DNA of 64,000 nucleotides from Xylocopa sonorina (taxonomy: Eukaryota; Arthropoda; Insecta; Hymenoptera; Apidae). A program made the position numbers and the translations under genes. Within the stretch, counting starts at the first letter, position 1; each line of letters begins with the position of its first letter. The stretch lies in the NCBI RefSeq assembly GCF_050948175.1, contig NC_135207.1, positions 2,383,501 to 2,447,500 on the forward strand. The letters are read 5' to 3'. Under the pieces are notes generated by a model that had not been told where the DNA came from, made no database searches, and was given only the letters and a program-made list of their open reading frames with translations. Below are positions 35,120-48,300 of the stretch, in pieces.

Positions 35120-36075
35120 AGCCCTGTCTGAAGGTAGATCTGTTGATGCTCGTATGGGATTCTAACTCTTTACATTCCATTGTTCCTTGTTAAGAGACAT
35201 TAAGGTTTATTAGTGAGAATTAACTTGTTTCAGTACAACTTTTTGAGAAATACATGTTTTCTGAAATGGTGGAAGATGGAAAGAATAACTTACTATTCTC
35301 AAATGCAGATCTGCAGATACTCGTACGGGATTCTAACGCTTTGCACTCCATTGTTTCGTCCCTGGGGACATTAAAGTTTATAAGTGAGGATTGACTTGTT
35401 TTAGTACAACTTTTTGAGAAATGCATGTGTTCTGAAATGGTGGAAGACGTTAAATAACTTACTATTGTCAAATTTAGATCTGTAGATACTCGTACTCGTT
35501 AAGGTTTATTAGTGAGGATTAACCTGTTTTAGTACAAATTTTTGGGAAATGCATATTTTCTGAAATGGTGAAAGACGTTAAAAAACTTACTATTGTCAAA
35601 TGTAGATCTGTAGATACTCGTACTCGTTAAAGTTTATTAATGAGAATTAACTTGTTTCAGTACAACTTTTTGAGAAATACATGTTTTTTGAAATGGTGGA
35701 AGACGTTAAATAACTTACTATTGTCAAATGTAGATCTGTAGATACTCGTATGGGATTCTAACTCTTTGCAGTCCATTATTCCTTCTCAGAGGAGATTGAA
35801 GTTTATTAGTAAGAATTAACTTGTTTTAGTAAAATTTTTTTGAGAAATGCTTGTTTTCTGAAATGGTGGAAGACGTTAAATAACTTACTATTGTCAAATA
35901 TAGATCTGTAGATACTCGTTTAAGATTCTAACTCTTTGCACTCCATTGTTCCTTGTTAAGGGACATTAAGGTTTATTAGTGAGACTTAACTTGTTTTAGT
36001 ACAACTTTTTGAGAAATGCATGTTTTTCTGAAATGGTGGAAGATGGAAGGAATAACTTACTATTGTCAGACATGC
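35120..36075 (+). repeat. Tandem array, 6 copies, unit 170 or 127 bp
   Basis: The phrase around ACTTTTTGAGAAAT recurs at about 35,238, 35,409, 35,537, 35,664, 35,833 and 36,003, with spacings of 171, 128, 127, 169 and 170 bp. The short units share the same 43-bp deletion (the GGGATTCTAACTCTTTGCAC segment), so one deleted unit was probably duplicated. Confidence 0.9.
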
Positions 36076-36204
36076 AGAAGTCAGCCTGCAGTGGATATTG
36101 GGGAGTGTTTTAAACGTTATTATACTTTAGAAAATTGTATGAAGTGGACAAAGTGACGCTGAGTAGCTAGTAGCTAACGTCCAGAATGGTTCAAAGTGGA
36201 AAGG

Positions 36205-36427
36205 GCTAATATATGATGCAGAATATTACTTTTAACTTTTTTGGTATGAGAGAATTTAGTATGAGATATCGAGAATTTTAGTAGATCAAGAAATGCTGAG
36301 TTTTTAGTAATTACTATTTAATATATGATACAGAATATTACTTTGAACTTTTTTAGTATGAAAGAATGAATTGAGATATCGAGAATTTTAGTAGATCAAG
36401 AAATGCTGAGCTTTTAGTAATTATTAT
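36205..36427 (+). repeat. Two-copy tandem duplication, unit 111 bp
   Basis: GAATATTACTTT occurs at 36,221 and 36,332, and both copies share GAGATATCGAGAATTTTAGT. Confidence 0.8.
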
Positions 36428-38269
36428 GTGATGAAAGTAAATGGTACGCACATAAACGCTATTTAATCCGTTTTTCATTACCATTGGGAAATATGGATAA
36501 TACACAGCATAATTAGGCCGGGCTATAAATCTCTTTTTGTATTATGTGACTTTTTATGGAGGTGCATCGGATAGCTGTTGCACTTTTCTTTTATTGTAAA
36601 TTGAGCGTTACTTATTTCTCGGGCATTTATTCATTTTTTCTGTTATTCTGAACAAAGAAGTATTACTATATATATATATAAAGAAGTATTTCAGTAATTT
36701 TCCAAGTGTGAAACCATGTTGCAACAATAAATGCGAGAAAATGCAGTGTAAACATTTTCTCACTCGTTTCTTTGCAATATTTTTCATTACATTGCTCATC
36801 GTTCAGCGTTTACATTTAAGTAGCTCCTTCTAATTTGTTTTATCATACCATTAAACTGAAGTAAAGAATTTTCTGTGTATACATGTATCCGAGTTCTGTT
36901 TAAAAAAAAAATCAAGGGGATTTATGCGAGGAAAACGGTGTAGCCGTGGTGTCAGACTGTGGATATTGAACCATTTTTCTTCCTTAACGTCAAATATCTC
37001 CTTACGATATGAGTTTTCTATTCAAACGAAATTTGATATATTCTAAGATGCATTCAATTTTTCGATATTATATTTTAGCACTTTCTCGTTCAGAGTGATA
37101 TGTGAAATCAATTAATGTAAAAAGAAATAGTAAGGTTTCATTAAAAAAAAAAAAATGCGCATTGTAACTGCATCGATGCACCTGTATAAAAAATCGTCTG
37201 ATACAAGCACAGAGTTTGTTAACTGAGGCAAAATTGCTTTTTATAATTCTTTTCTATTCATAACAAAAAGTATATAGATACTTTGATCGATCAGAAATTT
37301 GAACTTGCTAAAAGTTAGATTAACTACAGAAAAGAGTGCACTAGACTGCACATTTTTATTCGATGAGAAAAAAGGCGAATCTTTTGTACCGAATATTTTT
37401 TAATCGAGGACATTTAATACTAAATATTTGTTTGGGTTTTGCTGTCTTTAAAGTAGAGTTACTTCTTTCACACTACTTTTTTATTGCAAAATGTTTTCAA
37501 AATGTTGTACACTATTTTTATCTCGTTTATGGTTTTTTGATTTACTGTTTTGTATTATTTAAAACAATGCAGAAATGTAATAATGCAAAACAAATTTTTA
37601 AAAATTCAAAATACTTTCAAATTTACAAATTCAAAATAAACAATTCAAAATATATTTAAATTTTAAAAAATTCGAAACATTTTCAAAATATTTTACGAAG
37701 ATCGTGGAAAACTATATAGTACAATTCTTTATGCAAAAAAAGATAAGTATTATGTTTTTTAGTTTCGCATCCTCTACTTTGAAGATGACGAAACTAAAAC
37801 AAACACTGAGTATTAAATGTCTCTTTAAGATCAAGTTTCAATTAGACATCTTCCACAGAAAAAGAAACTATAAAAAAGACATGTTAACTTTCAAATAACT
37901 TTGAGGATAATTAAAAAATGAGATAAATGGAAACTAAAATATTTTTTTTAAATGTGATGTTTGGATCATTCCAAAATGAATGATCGACTGCTCTAATATT
38001 TAAGGAATAAATCAAATTTCTATTTAGGTTTTATTTGTCTATTTAAAATTATGAAAATTAATAGTTTACAAATAACAACGTCAGGATTTTAGGATTCAAC
38101 AAACTTAATTTTAAATTATTTCTGATCAATCTTATCAGAAGTGCATCAAAATTGAATATTTGATTCAATAACGTATCCATCAAATTTAGATATCATTAGT
38201 TAACGTTTCTACTAATCTAAAGTTCTTTTTATCTAACACACAGCTTGAAAATAAAACACGATTAGTAAC
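36428..38269. other. Very AT-rich stretch without a gene
   Basis: Contains (TA)n at about 36,668-36,680 and many A/T runs. Open frames of 60-98 codons (for example 37,363-37,659) have the Lys/Phe/Ile-rich composition of random AT-rich DNA. Nothing is recognised. Confidence 0.5.
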
Positions 38270-38785
38270 AACATTTATTAAGAACAACAAAATGGTTCTA
38301 CCAATTTTTACACAAACATATTAGTTTTCTTTCTAACGCGTAATTTAAATATGAAATGATTGAAATAAAGTATTTGTTCAATGACAAAGTATATAATTCC
38401 ATAAGGCACGCCAATTGCTAAAGTCGATTGTATCATTGCACATAGATAAATCATTAAAAATCAATTTCATCGCGTTACAGAGTTATACTAGGTTTTCTCT
38501 ATTTTTGCATCAAAATTTCCTTCCAAAAGTATTAAGAACAACAAAATAGTTCTACCAATTTTGCACACACACATTAGTTTTCTTTCTAACGCGCAATTTA
38601 GATATGAAATGATTGAAATAAAGTATTTGTTCAATGACAAAATATATTACTCCATAAAACACGCTAATTGCTAAAGTTGATTCTATCATTGCACATAGAT
38701 AAATCATTAAAAATCAATTTCATCGCGTTACAGAGTTATACTAGGTTTTCTCTATTTTTGCATCGAAATTTCCTTCCAAAAGTAA
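38270..38785 (+). repeat. Two-copy tandem duplication, unit about 254 bp
   Basis: AGAACAACAAAAT occurs at 38,281 and 38,535, and both copies share GATTGAAATAAAGTATTTG and TTACAGAGTTATACTAGG. Identity is high by eye. Confidence 0.88.
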
Positions 38786-38789
38786 GCAA

Positions 38790-40190
38790 CCGCCCGTGTA
38801 CTTTTCAGGGATAACTAACTCTGATGATGCATAATTAATGAAGAATTTCTATTTTTACTTACGACGAACTTGAGGGGCTATGTGGACGTTAGTGTCTCTA
38901 TTTACGGATCAGTCCGCTTGTCTCTAGCGGACTCGTAATGTCACACGAATCGATGGAACGTCACGTTTAGCTGAAATCATTTGCAGAACGCGGAGGAAAA
39001 TTGGTACAAGTGACGTAATCTTGAATATTCTTATCGCCTGCAGCTATGCATGAACAGTCAATAACGAGTGGCTTGAGAATGTTGCAAAAAGTTTAGTAAT
39101 TGTAAATTTGTTCGTGAATAGATTTCAACTTAATTTTTAAATTCTCGAAACTCGAAAGTCCTCAAGCTTTGGAAACTCGATACTATTGAAACTTGAAATA
39201 AACCTTCTGAACGCCACTAATTTCGCATAAATCTTTATTGATTATAATTGAATGAAATATATATATATAAACATATTTATAAAAATGAAAGAATATCTTT
39301 TAATCGCGTTGCGAATGATTATTTATTAATTTATTTTTTAGTTTCTTTTTTTAGATTTTCACTGATTTGATTTCTCAAAGTTTTCCACGTAATTCCTAAT
39401 ACAAATTGAAAATTATTATTATAATGAATAAAAGATATTAGAAAACGTATGTGTGCGATATTCACAACGTAAAAGCAGAGATTAGTAAATCTGAAAAGGT
39501 AATTCAACACTTGCGAGATTAACTCGGGTAAAGTTATTAGTAGTAGAATGAAATTTCTTCACAGAGAGCTGTTTGTGCTTTCAAATATTAAAATGCATTG
39601 TTATGCACGCGATATTGTGATAAGCAAACATTTGTCACATTTAAAGAAAATGAGTTTGTATTTCTTCTCAAAATTCTACAATTGAAAACAGTTGAAATAA
39701 ACTTAAAAATTCTTGTAAACTTCTTAAAACAATATATAAAAAGTAAAAACAGAAAAATAATTTTATTTCCTACTAATTTTAATCAGATTAAGGAAATGCA
39801 ATTTACATTGCATTCAGAAAGATTCTAATATCGCCAGGTATAAAAAATAACGGATATTTGCTTGGAACTTATTATACGTTTGCAATGACCCATTTTTTTG
39901 CTGAATGCAGATTCACAATTTTATATTTCTGGTCTAGTTGCCGGATCACAAAAGGCCTCGTCGGATTCAACTAGTGCGTCTTAAGCACGGTTTTATCATC
40001 GTATTGTTCACAGCCTTTCAACAACACAATGTTTAATAATTAAGTTGGAACTAATCCTGCATCGTGAATACTTCGCATTTCAATGTGATAAAGCTCCAGT
40101 TGGCGGTACTCCAATTTTTCGAGCGCGATGAACAAATCGGAAAGTCGCGAGAAATCTCTGGATCGGAAAGGTTTAGAGCACGTTTTATAT
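38790..40190. other. AT-rich stretch without a gene
   Basis: Non-repetitive by eye. One 76-codon frame at 39,598-39,828 on + shows no recognisable motif. Confidence 0.45.
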
Positions 40191-40194
40191 ACAT

Positions 40195-41070
40195 AGATTG
40201 ACGCTTCGATTTGTTAAGCTGCGCAATCTTTCACAGTAACCCAGCACTTGAACGTAAATAATATTTTCTTTTCACTTTAAGAAATTAATATAATTCTTTA
40301 ACGATTCACAAGAATTTTTAAGTCCATTTTTAATTAGAAAAGAATATTAGAAAAAAAAGATACAAATTATTTTTCAGACATTCAGCGTTACGCTTCGATT
40401 TGTCAAGCTGTGCAATTTTTTACAGTAACCCTACACTTGTACTTAAATAATATTTTGTTCAACACTTTAAGAAATTAATATAACTTTTTAACGATTCACA
40501 AGAATTTTTAAGTCCATTTTTAATTAGAAAAGAATATTAGAAAAAAAAGATACAAATTATTTTTCAGACATTCAGCGTTACGCTTCGATTTGTCAAGCTG
40601 TGCAATTTTTTACAGTAACCCTACACTTGTACTTAAATAATATTTTGTTCAACACTTTAAGAAATTAATATAATTTTTTAACGATTCACAAGAATTTTTA
40701 AGTCCATTTTTAATTAGAAAAAAGGCTCGATATAAATTATTTTTCAAACATTGAGCATTACACTTTGATTTGTCAAGCTGTGTAATCTTTTACAGTAACC
40801 CAGCACTTGAGCGTAAATAATATTTTGTTAAACACTTCTAAAAAATTAATATAATTTTTTAATTATTCACAAGAATTTTTAAGTCAATTTTTTATTAGAA
40901 AAAGGGCTCGATATAAATTATTTTTCAGACATTCAGCGTTAGTTAATAGTTCATATAAACACTTTAAGAAATTAATATAATTTTTTAACGATTCACAAGA
41001 ATTTTTAAGTTAACTTTTAATTAGAAAAAAGGCTCGATATAAATTATTTTTCAGACATTCAGCATTACAA
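40195..41070 (+). repeat. Tandem array, 5 copies, unit about 180-190 bp
   Basis: GATTCACAAGAATTTTTAAG or a close variant recurs at about 40,303, 40,492, 40,683, 40,862 and 40,989, with spacings of 189, 191, 179 and 127 bp. Copies 2 and 3 are almost identical; the fourth and fifth are more diverged and the last is shortened. Confidence 0.88.
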
Positions 41071-42216
41071 TTAATAGTTCACTGATAATAGTTATTTGTT
41101 ACTCGAAGAGGAACTCGATCTAATGTACGAAAAGTAAATAAGATTAAAGGTAAATGGACGACTCGAGGCGTTCTGAAGTGGAGGAAATTATGGGCGAACA
41201 TACTTTCCCCAGTATCCCACGTTTCGGACAACATAACACGAAACTCCTGTCGTGAAATCGTGAAGTTTATTACTAAGTGGTCTGAGACGTAGAGTTGGGA
41301 AAGAGGAACTCGAAGTGTGCTGTCCCATTATATAAATAAGTTCAGCCTACAACTTCCTTATATCGGTGTATAGTCTCGCGAACATCTATCCTGTTTTAAG
41401 AAGATGACTTTGATCGTTTCTCCAGTATTGATTTATCCATTTATTTTACGATCGTCGCTGTTTTAAATATTACTATTTATTTCTTAAAAATGCTTAAGGA
41501 TTTAGAGAAGCCTTTTAATTTGTAATATTGTATCTTCAAGTTTCATTCTAATTTCTATTTTCTAGAATAGTAGACAAATATCAGAAATCAAATACTTAGA
41601 AATAAAGTCCACTTTAAGTTTTGATTGAAGAGTAATATTGTAATGTTAGATAGTAAAAGTATTAGCTAAAATTTTTCAAAAATTAACGTAGGTAAAATAA
41701 ATTTAGGTATTTTAAAAATTAAAGTAGCTGAAATAGATATTTTTTTTTGTTACACTAGATGGTAGAAGATTATTCCTTAACATTATCATTATTGAATAAA
41801 AAGTGCAACAGAGTTCAATATTTCAATTTAGCATAAATAATTTACATACAAGAATTAAAACAATAATTCTACTCCAATAAGAATAATTATTATTCTCTAG
41901 TAGCTTCTATTATTCTCATTAACAATCGCAATTTTGAATAAATAAAAATGTTTAATACAAACAACTCCATTGATAATACAAACTTACAATTTGTGACTAC
42001 GTATCCACAGATATAATAGAATGTACACGTGAATTTTTTAATACCAATAAATCTCCTTCATCTGTTGACGAGAGAAAAAAAGAGGGAGATAAAATGCAAA
42101 CGATAAAAAACGATGCAAATAAAAATATCTCCAAGTTTAACCGAGCAAATGCAGAAAATTAACGAGCAACCGTTGTCGTGTTCAGGAAGGTGGCTCAGCT
42201 GTGTGCAGCTTAGACA
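41071..42216 (+). other. Upstream region and probable leader splice acceptor of para exon 1
   Basis: AT-rich DNA without repeats. Before the para start codon, a usable acceptor ends at 42,185 (GTGTTCAG) and another at 42,208 (GTGTGCAG). Either could receive an upstream untranslated exon, leaving 8-31 bases of leader in this exon. Confidence 0.4.
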
Positions 42217-42360
42217 ATGTCCGAAGATTCTGACTCTGTATCAGAGGAAGAAAGAAGTTTGTTCCGTCCGTTCACGCGGGAGTCCCTGGCAGCGATCGAG
42301 GCTCGCATCGCCGAGGAACATGCTAAGCAGAAGGAGCTCGAGAAGAAGAGAGAAGGCGAG
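42217..42360 (+). CDS. para: para coding exon 1: cytoplasmic N-terminus
   Basis: Forty-eight codons starting MSEDSDSVSEEERSLFRPFT, the conserved opening of insect para (MTEDSDSISEEE in Drosophila as I recall it). The start is fixed by this match. The exon ends in a charged Glu/Lys stretch at phase 0, followed by GTAAGA. Confidence 0.97.
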
Positions 42361-45300
42361 GTAAGAACGCGCTCGTATTTACCTTAAAACCCACGCACTT
42401 ATATATGATATATAATATATCTATAATACATAGTCGCTGAGCACGATTCGAAAGGATCGTTGCTAGCGAGACGAGGACCCTCATATAATTTTCAACCTTC
42501 TTCACTTACAAAACGATCTCTGTCATTGTTGATTTTCAGTTTTTTTTCGTTTCCACTTTTTAACAATTTAATCGACGAACGATCTTCACGTGCGTTTTTT
42601 TTTTTATCTCAAATTTAATTACGTTGGAATAGAGTTTTTAAGTATACTTGTTGTATATTGTTGTCTGTTAAAGTTTAGTGATTCTGGTCTGTGGCTCAAA
42701 AATCTCTTCGAATGTTTATATTTGCAAATTTTTGGCAAACTGAGTTTTTAGTTTTTAGATAAAATATTTTCTTTATGGAAATTGTAGAAATATTATCAAA
42801 ATATGTGACTGATTTGAAATGAGTATTTATTGAGATATTTGTAACTAAAGTTTTAGTTTAAAGGTTCCAAGTAATGACTATTTCAACAAAGGACATACAC
42901 ATAAACTTTTTAATATACTTATAGAATTTCTGTATATATATTTGTACTGTAATGTATTTTTTAATGTTCAATTTAAAAAACTAGCAATGACTTTGGATTT
43001 GATACGAAACAACAATTATCTAAAATTGTATTATTTTGGTAAAGATACTTTTTTTACAAATATCTCGAGAATCAATTCAGAACAATGATTTTGATAATAT
43101 ATTTCAAATTCATTAAGATCAGTCAAGTATGTTCTTCCAATTATATCTTTACAACTAGTTAAAAAATTATGTGAATCGTGCAAAAAAAAAAAAATAATAA
43201 TAATAAACGTGCATCGTAGTACTTTTTAATTAATCTACTTTTCAATTATATCGCTCCTTCTTACTGTTTTAAAATTCAGTCACACGATTTACTGTTCGAA
43301 CAATATTAATTAAAAAAAAAAGTTGAAAGTGAAGCAAACATTCGAAACAGCAGTTAGCATGAACACTTTGATCTAACAGTGATTTCCATTGCTCGCTATA
43401 ATTTTTTTTAGTTGTCAAAATTTGCTATTGTAAGCGTTCGAATATTCTTGCGAGCTACCACGATCCAACAGAAATATAAATTGCAGAGAACCATTCGATG
43501 CTTTTAACGGTTCGTAGAAATTTCGTGCTGCAACGGCAGAAAGTACTGGGAACAGTTATTACAGTACGGTTTTCCACAGGAGCTGAACATTGTAACACGA
43601 TATGCAACGCACGTGGATCGTTCTCGTCGATTAGTCACACGCTCAATGCTCTGGCATCCACTGAATCTCCCATGATACCACATGTCCTTTTACTCGATTT
43701 ACCCACGTGCTACGCGCGTTGTCAGAAATACGCGACCATTGACACTGTAACATGAACGGAGGTCCCCCCCTCGATGTCTGTAGGATGACCAAGAAACAAT
43801 TAAAAGAAGCACTGTCGCGTTATACGGTGATTCGCGTTTCCAGTTACGCCAGTTCCAAGAAGATACCTACGATCGTTCTGCGTTAACGCGCCTGTTAAAC
43901 ATCGACGTATGCAGGTTGTTCCACTTTACAGATCTCCATAGCGAGACCTCGAACGTATAAGCATCGCTATTAAGTGTGTTGTTACCAATGGTTCTCTTCG
44001 CCAGTAATCACGTTTCCACTTGAGAATCGATTAATATTTCTCTATTGAAAAGCTAAGCTCAACTTACAAAAATCTAAACGAACAAGAATAAAGTAAATAA
44101 TGAATGTTAAAAGGTAGCGTCACTTTTCTAATTAATATTGTTACTTGAACCGGTCAGAAATTTTTCGATGCTGAAAAGTTAATCGATCTCGAGCCTGTTT
44201 ACCAATCACGGGTGTTACCCGTGACGCTCGATGGACGTTTTACAGTTGTTGTTGGTTTCAGTTTTATTTTTCTTTTTTTTTTTCTCTCTCCTTTTTTTTC
44301 TTCCCCCTGTCGTACCGTTATTTTGTGCGTAGCTGCAGTGCCGTATTTTTGCGAGATCTGTTTCCTCATGCTCGCAATACCACATCTACATTATATCTTA
44401 TCTATATATACATATGATTATACAATACGTCAGGCTGCGGTGTTTCTACCTACCCTCTTGTAAACAACCGATTGTCGCTACTCGTCGCGTTGATTGTTTG
44501 CTTGATTTACTGCTGAACGTAGTAGAGAATACATCTGCCTATCCTATCGACGACTTTTGTCCACATCTCTGTCTATACACAGTATACATATTCTATATGT
44601 ATATGTATGTATGTATATATATATATATACAACACGTCTGTCGTCGAGTAATGTATTGTTTCTGTGTTACCAAAGATATGTTCGCGTACAAGCTCGATGT
44701 CTGCAGTGTCACACTATCTGTGCCTGTTTCTATGCGTACATAAATATATCGCTGTGTCGTAGTTCTCTCTCTCCCTCTGTGCTCTTTCGTTGTATCGTAG
44801 AATCCTAGCCCTTAACCGTACGCTCACACAGTAGTCCTCTGACATGTAGGTAGCGTTGAGTGTGTTGGATCTTACACTGGTAGCATATAAATTCATTCCA
44901 TGAAAGTACCCTCTCACGGTCGATATCCTGCTTTATGGTATCGGGGACCATTTTCTTTTTAAGGGGCCGCGATCATTCCGTGATATCCTTTTGCTGATAA
45001 TTTATCATGCGTCTAGTAGACGGTGGTTGTGTTTATTTCTCGATTCAAAGTTATTTACATATTTAAAAGATATTAGTGTTATTAGTTTTTTTCATATTTA
45101 AAGAATATTAGTGTTATTGGTTTTTTTTCATATTTATAGAATATTAGTATTATTAGTTTTTTCATATTTAAAGAAAATTAGAATTATCAGTTTTTTTCAT
45201 ATTTAAAGGATATTAGAATTATTAGTTTTTGAGATATTTAAAGAATATTAGTGTTATTGGTTTTTTCCATATTTAAAGGATATTAGTATTATTAGTTTTT

Positions 45301-48300
45301 TTCATATTTAAAGAATATTAGTATTACTAGTTTTTCATTTTTAAAGGATATTAGTATTATTAGTTTTTTTTTATATTTAAAGAATATTAGTATTATTAGT
45401 TTTTTTCATATTTAAAGAATATTAGTATTAAATTTAATTGACGACGCAAGAAATTTTCTCCTTAATGATATTGGTAATTATTTTCTTTTAAGGAACCTCT
45501 TGTCTAAGAAACAGTAACTCTATTTATTTCTCGATTCAAAGTGAGTGATTTTTATATTTAACAAATATTAGTATTAAATTTAATGAGCCACACAAGAAAA
45601 TTTCTTTTTGATATCGATGACCATTTTTTTTTAAAGGACCTCGATCATTTTACAATATCCTTTCAGATACTTTACCTCGCGTCTAGAAAACAGTACCTGT
45701 ATTTATTTCTCGAGTTTAAAGTGATTTACGTATTTAAAGAATATCAGTATTTTTAATTGGCAACGCAAGAAAATTTTCTACCTATTTTCAAGGTGCATAT
45801 TATTTCTTTTACAGAATATTAATGGAATTTATTTTCTGAAAGATATATAAATTTGCTAAGATTTTTTATACCTTTGAGGAGTATTTTATTTATGATGTCA
45901 TAGTCAACATTGTTTCAACTTTTATGCGAGTTTTATTGAAATTTTTACGCGTGTTCGTTTGTATGTGAACCTTCAAAGATCTTATTAATGTAGGCGAATC
46001 CTTTTATTGAAAACAGTTCCTAAAATAATGCACGTATAAAAAGTTATAGACCGGTGTATTTCTAGCCGTCTGACTATAGACGGTCTGCTTCCCCTTGTAC
46101 TGTCCCACGTTGATCTCACAGCTCTACTCCAGTAGTGCGGGTCAATAATATCTACTTGTTTCTGGTCTGACTTCTAATACGTGTATTATCACAGAAGGAT
46201 AACACTTTTGCTAAAAATTTTTCTTAAAAATACTCGCATATTTTATCGTTCTTCATTGCATACAACAAAAATATTTTTTCTTGTCTTTCTCTGCAAAAGC
46301 ACTTCAATATCTCGTTAACACATTTGACAAGAAAAATTACAGTAATTTAAAAATGAAATTAAATCTTAATTAAAAATTATATTATTATAGTAATTCTACC
46401 ATTTGTCTAAAAATGAAAATGTTTATTTTAGTGAATTTCAAAAATCAAGTCGCGAAGAATTATCGAATCGCGTGCTAACCTCGCACTAAATTCTCGTTTC
46501 GAGTTAACTGTGTCGTTCTGATTCGAAAGCCAGCCACGAATTCGAAATCGAATACTCGCGATTAATTAATGGCGTCTCTTTTCGCTGACTTCTCTGTGTT
46601 AACTGGTGGTTAATAGTAAAGATTAGAGAGGGAAAGAGAGAAAGTCGAGATGGTATAAATTGGTACGCTTCGATTTCTATATTCTCCTTTATCCCCTAGC
46701 TTGCCTGATCCTGCGATCCTTTCGCTTGTGTATACTCCGATATCTCTTTCTCTTTCTCTCTACCCCTTCACTATCGCCACTCTCACACACTGGTTCTCGA
46801 TTTACCCTTTTTTTTCGATCAAACCACCAATCCTCCTCTATACTTAAACATATTATACATAGTATGTATCACCTTGTATATTTAATAATTGTTACCCAGT
46901 GATCGCATATTAGCCGAATCTGTCTTATCTGTAAACCCTCACCAGCCTCTCCTTCAATGTATCTTCTCTTTAAACCCCGTAATTCTGTGTTATTTCTCTG
47001 TGTGTAACGACTGTTTCTCCGTTTCTCCAATTTCAGGGAGGTTTTGGACGGAAGAAAAAGAAAAAAGAAGTAAGACGTTGTGTCACGTTAAGTAATAATA
47101 ACACATGCACACACGCGCGCACATGTACACAGACACGCATACACGTACATGAAACATAGACACACTCGATAACGCATACATACACGCACGTACACGTACA
47201 AGAGTATATACGCATTCTTTTTTTTTCTCTCTCATCCGACTAATTTACCTTGCCATCGATCACGATCGCCATTTTTTTGTATATATACGTACATTGGCCC
47301 ACGAAGACACGTCCCAATTACGCGTAGACACGTTGTACATCGCAACACACACGATTACCATCCTGCACCAATGCAAAAGTGGTCGTCCAAGTCGATCATA
47401 CGTACTTTTGTCACTCACTTGCCCGATGAAACGCAACGTGCCATTTACTGAGACACTTTTCATGATCGCCACGGTGTATGTCGATTTCCTTTGCTCTAAT
47501 TTTCGCGTTATAACGTACTGATATTCTACGCGAGTAGATCGTTAAGAATACGGAAGAATACAACCAGAATCGTTGACCAAAAGTTTCCTTTTTTCGTACG
47601 TTTCGAAGAACTTATTTTTTTTTTGTGTACGTACAATATTTTTGTCCGCATTTGTTTTCCATTGTAACTTTGTATCGATTCTATACTGTAAAAACGGATT
47701 CGTTAGCTTTCTCTGGAAGTGTTTTGTCGATTTTATCCGTTCGTTTTGTGCTAGTACGTCTAATTGTGGGTTTGTTACGATGAAAGCGATTATTTCGATG
47801 GTATACAATGTAATGTGGAATTTATAATGATTATTACAAATATAATACACGTGTGTTGCTTAAAGACGATGTATTGAAGTTGTACAGTAACGTGCGAGCA
47901 AAGTAAAGGACAAAATGTACACTTTAACAATTTTTAAGTAGTATGAGTCAGTCATTGGTCAGACATAGGACACTCGTAAGGCGAGCAATGTTGTGCTTTA
48001 TAAAATACACTCTGAACTCTTCGTTTTACTAAGTTAATCAGTTAACTGTGGAATTTAGTTTTAGAAATCGTCTACAAAGCGCGTAATTAAAATCAAGCAA
48101 TGACGAGAATACGCGTCAAGCGCAGAGAAATCTTTCTATTATACATTTCAGGAGGAAAGTAAAACAAAAGGAAGGTTTTTACACTTTTATTTGACAAGAA
48201 TTATATTCGCCAATCGCAACAAAGTAAAGTTTTGGTTCGACGTGTATACACGTCGAACGCAGTTAACTGGTTAACCACAGAATTTTTATATATTTTTATT

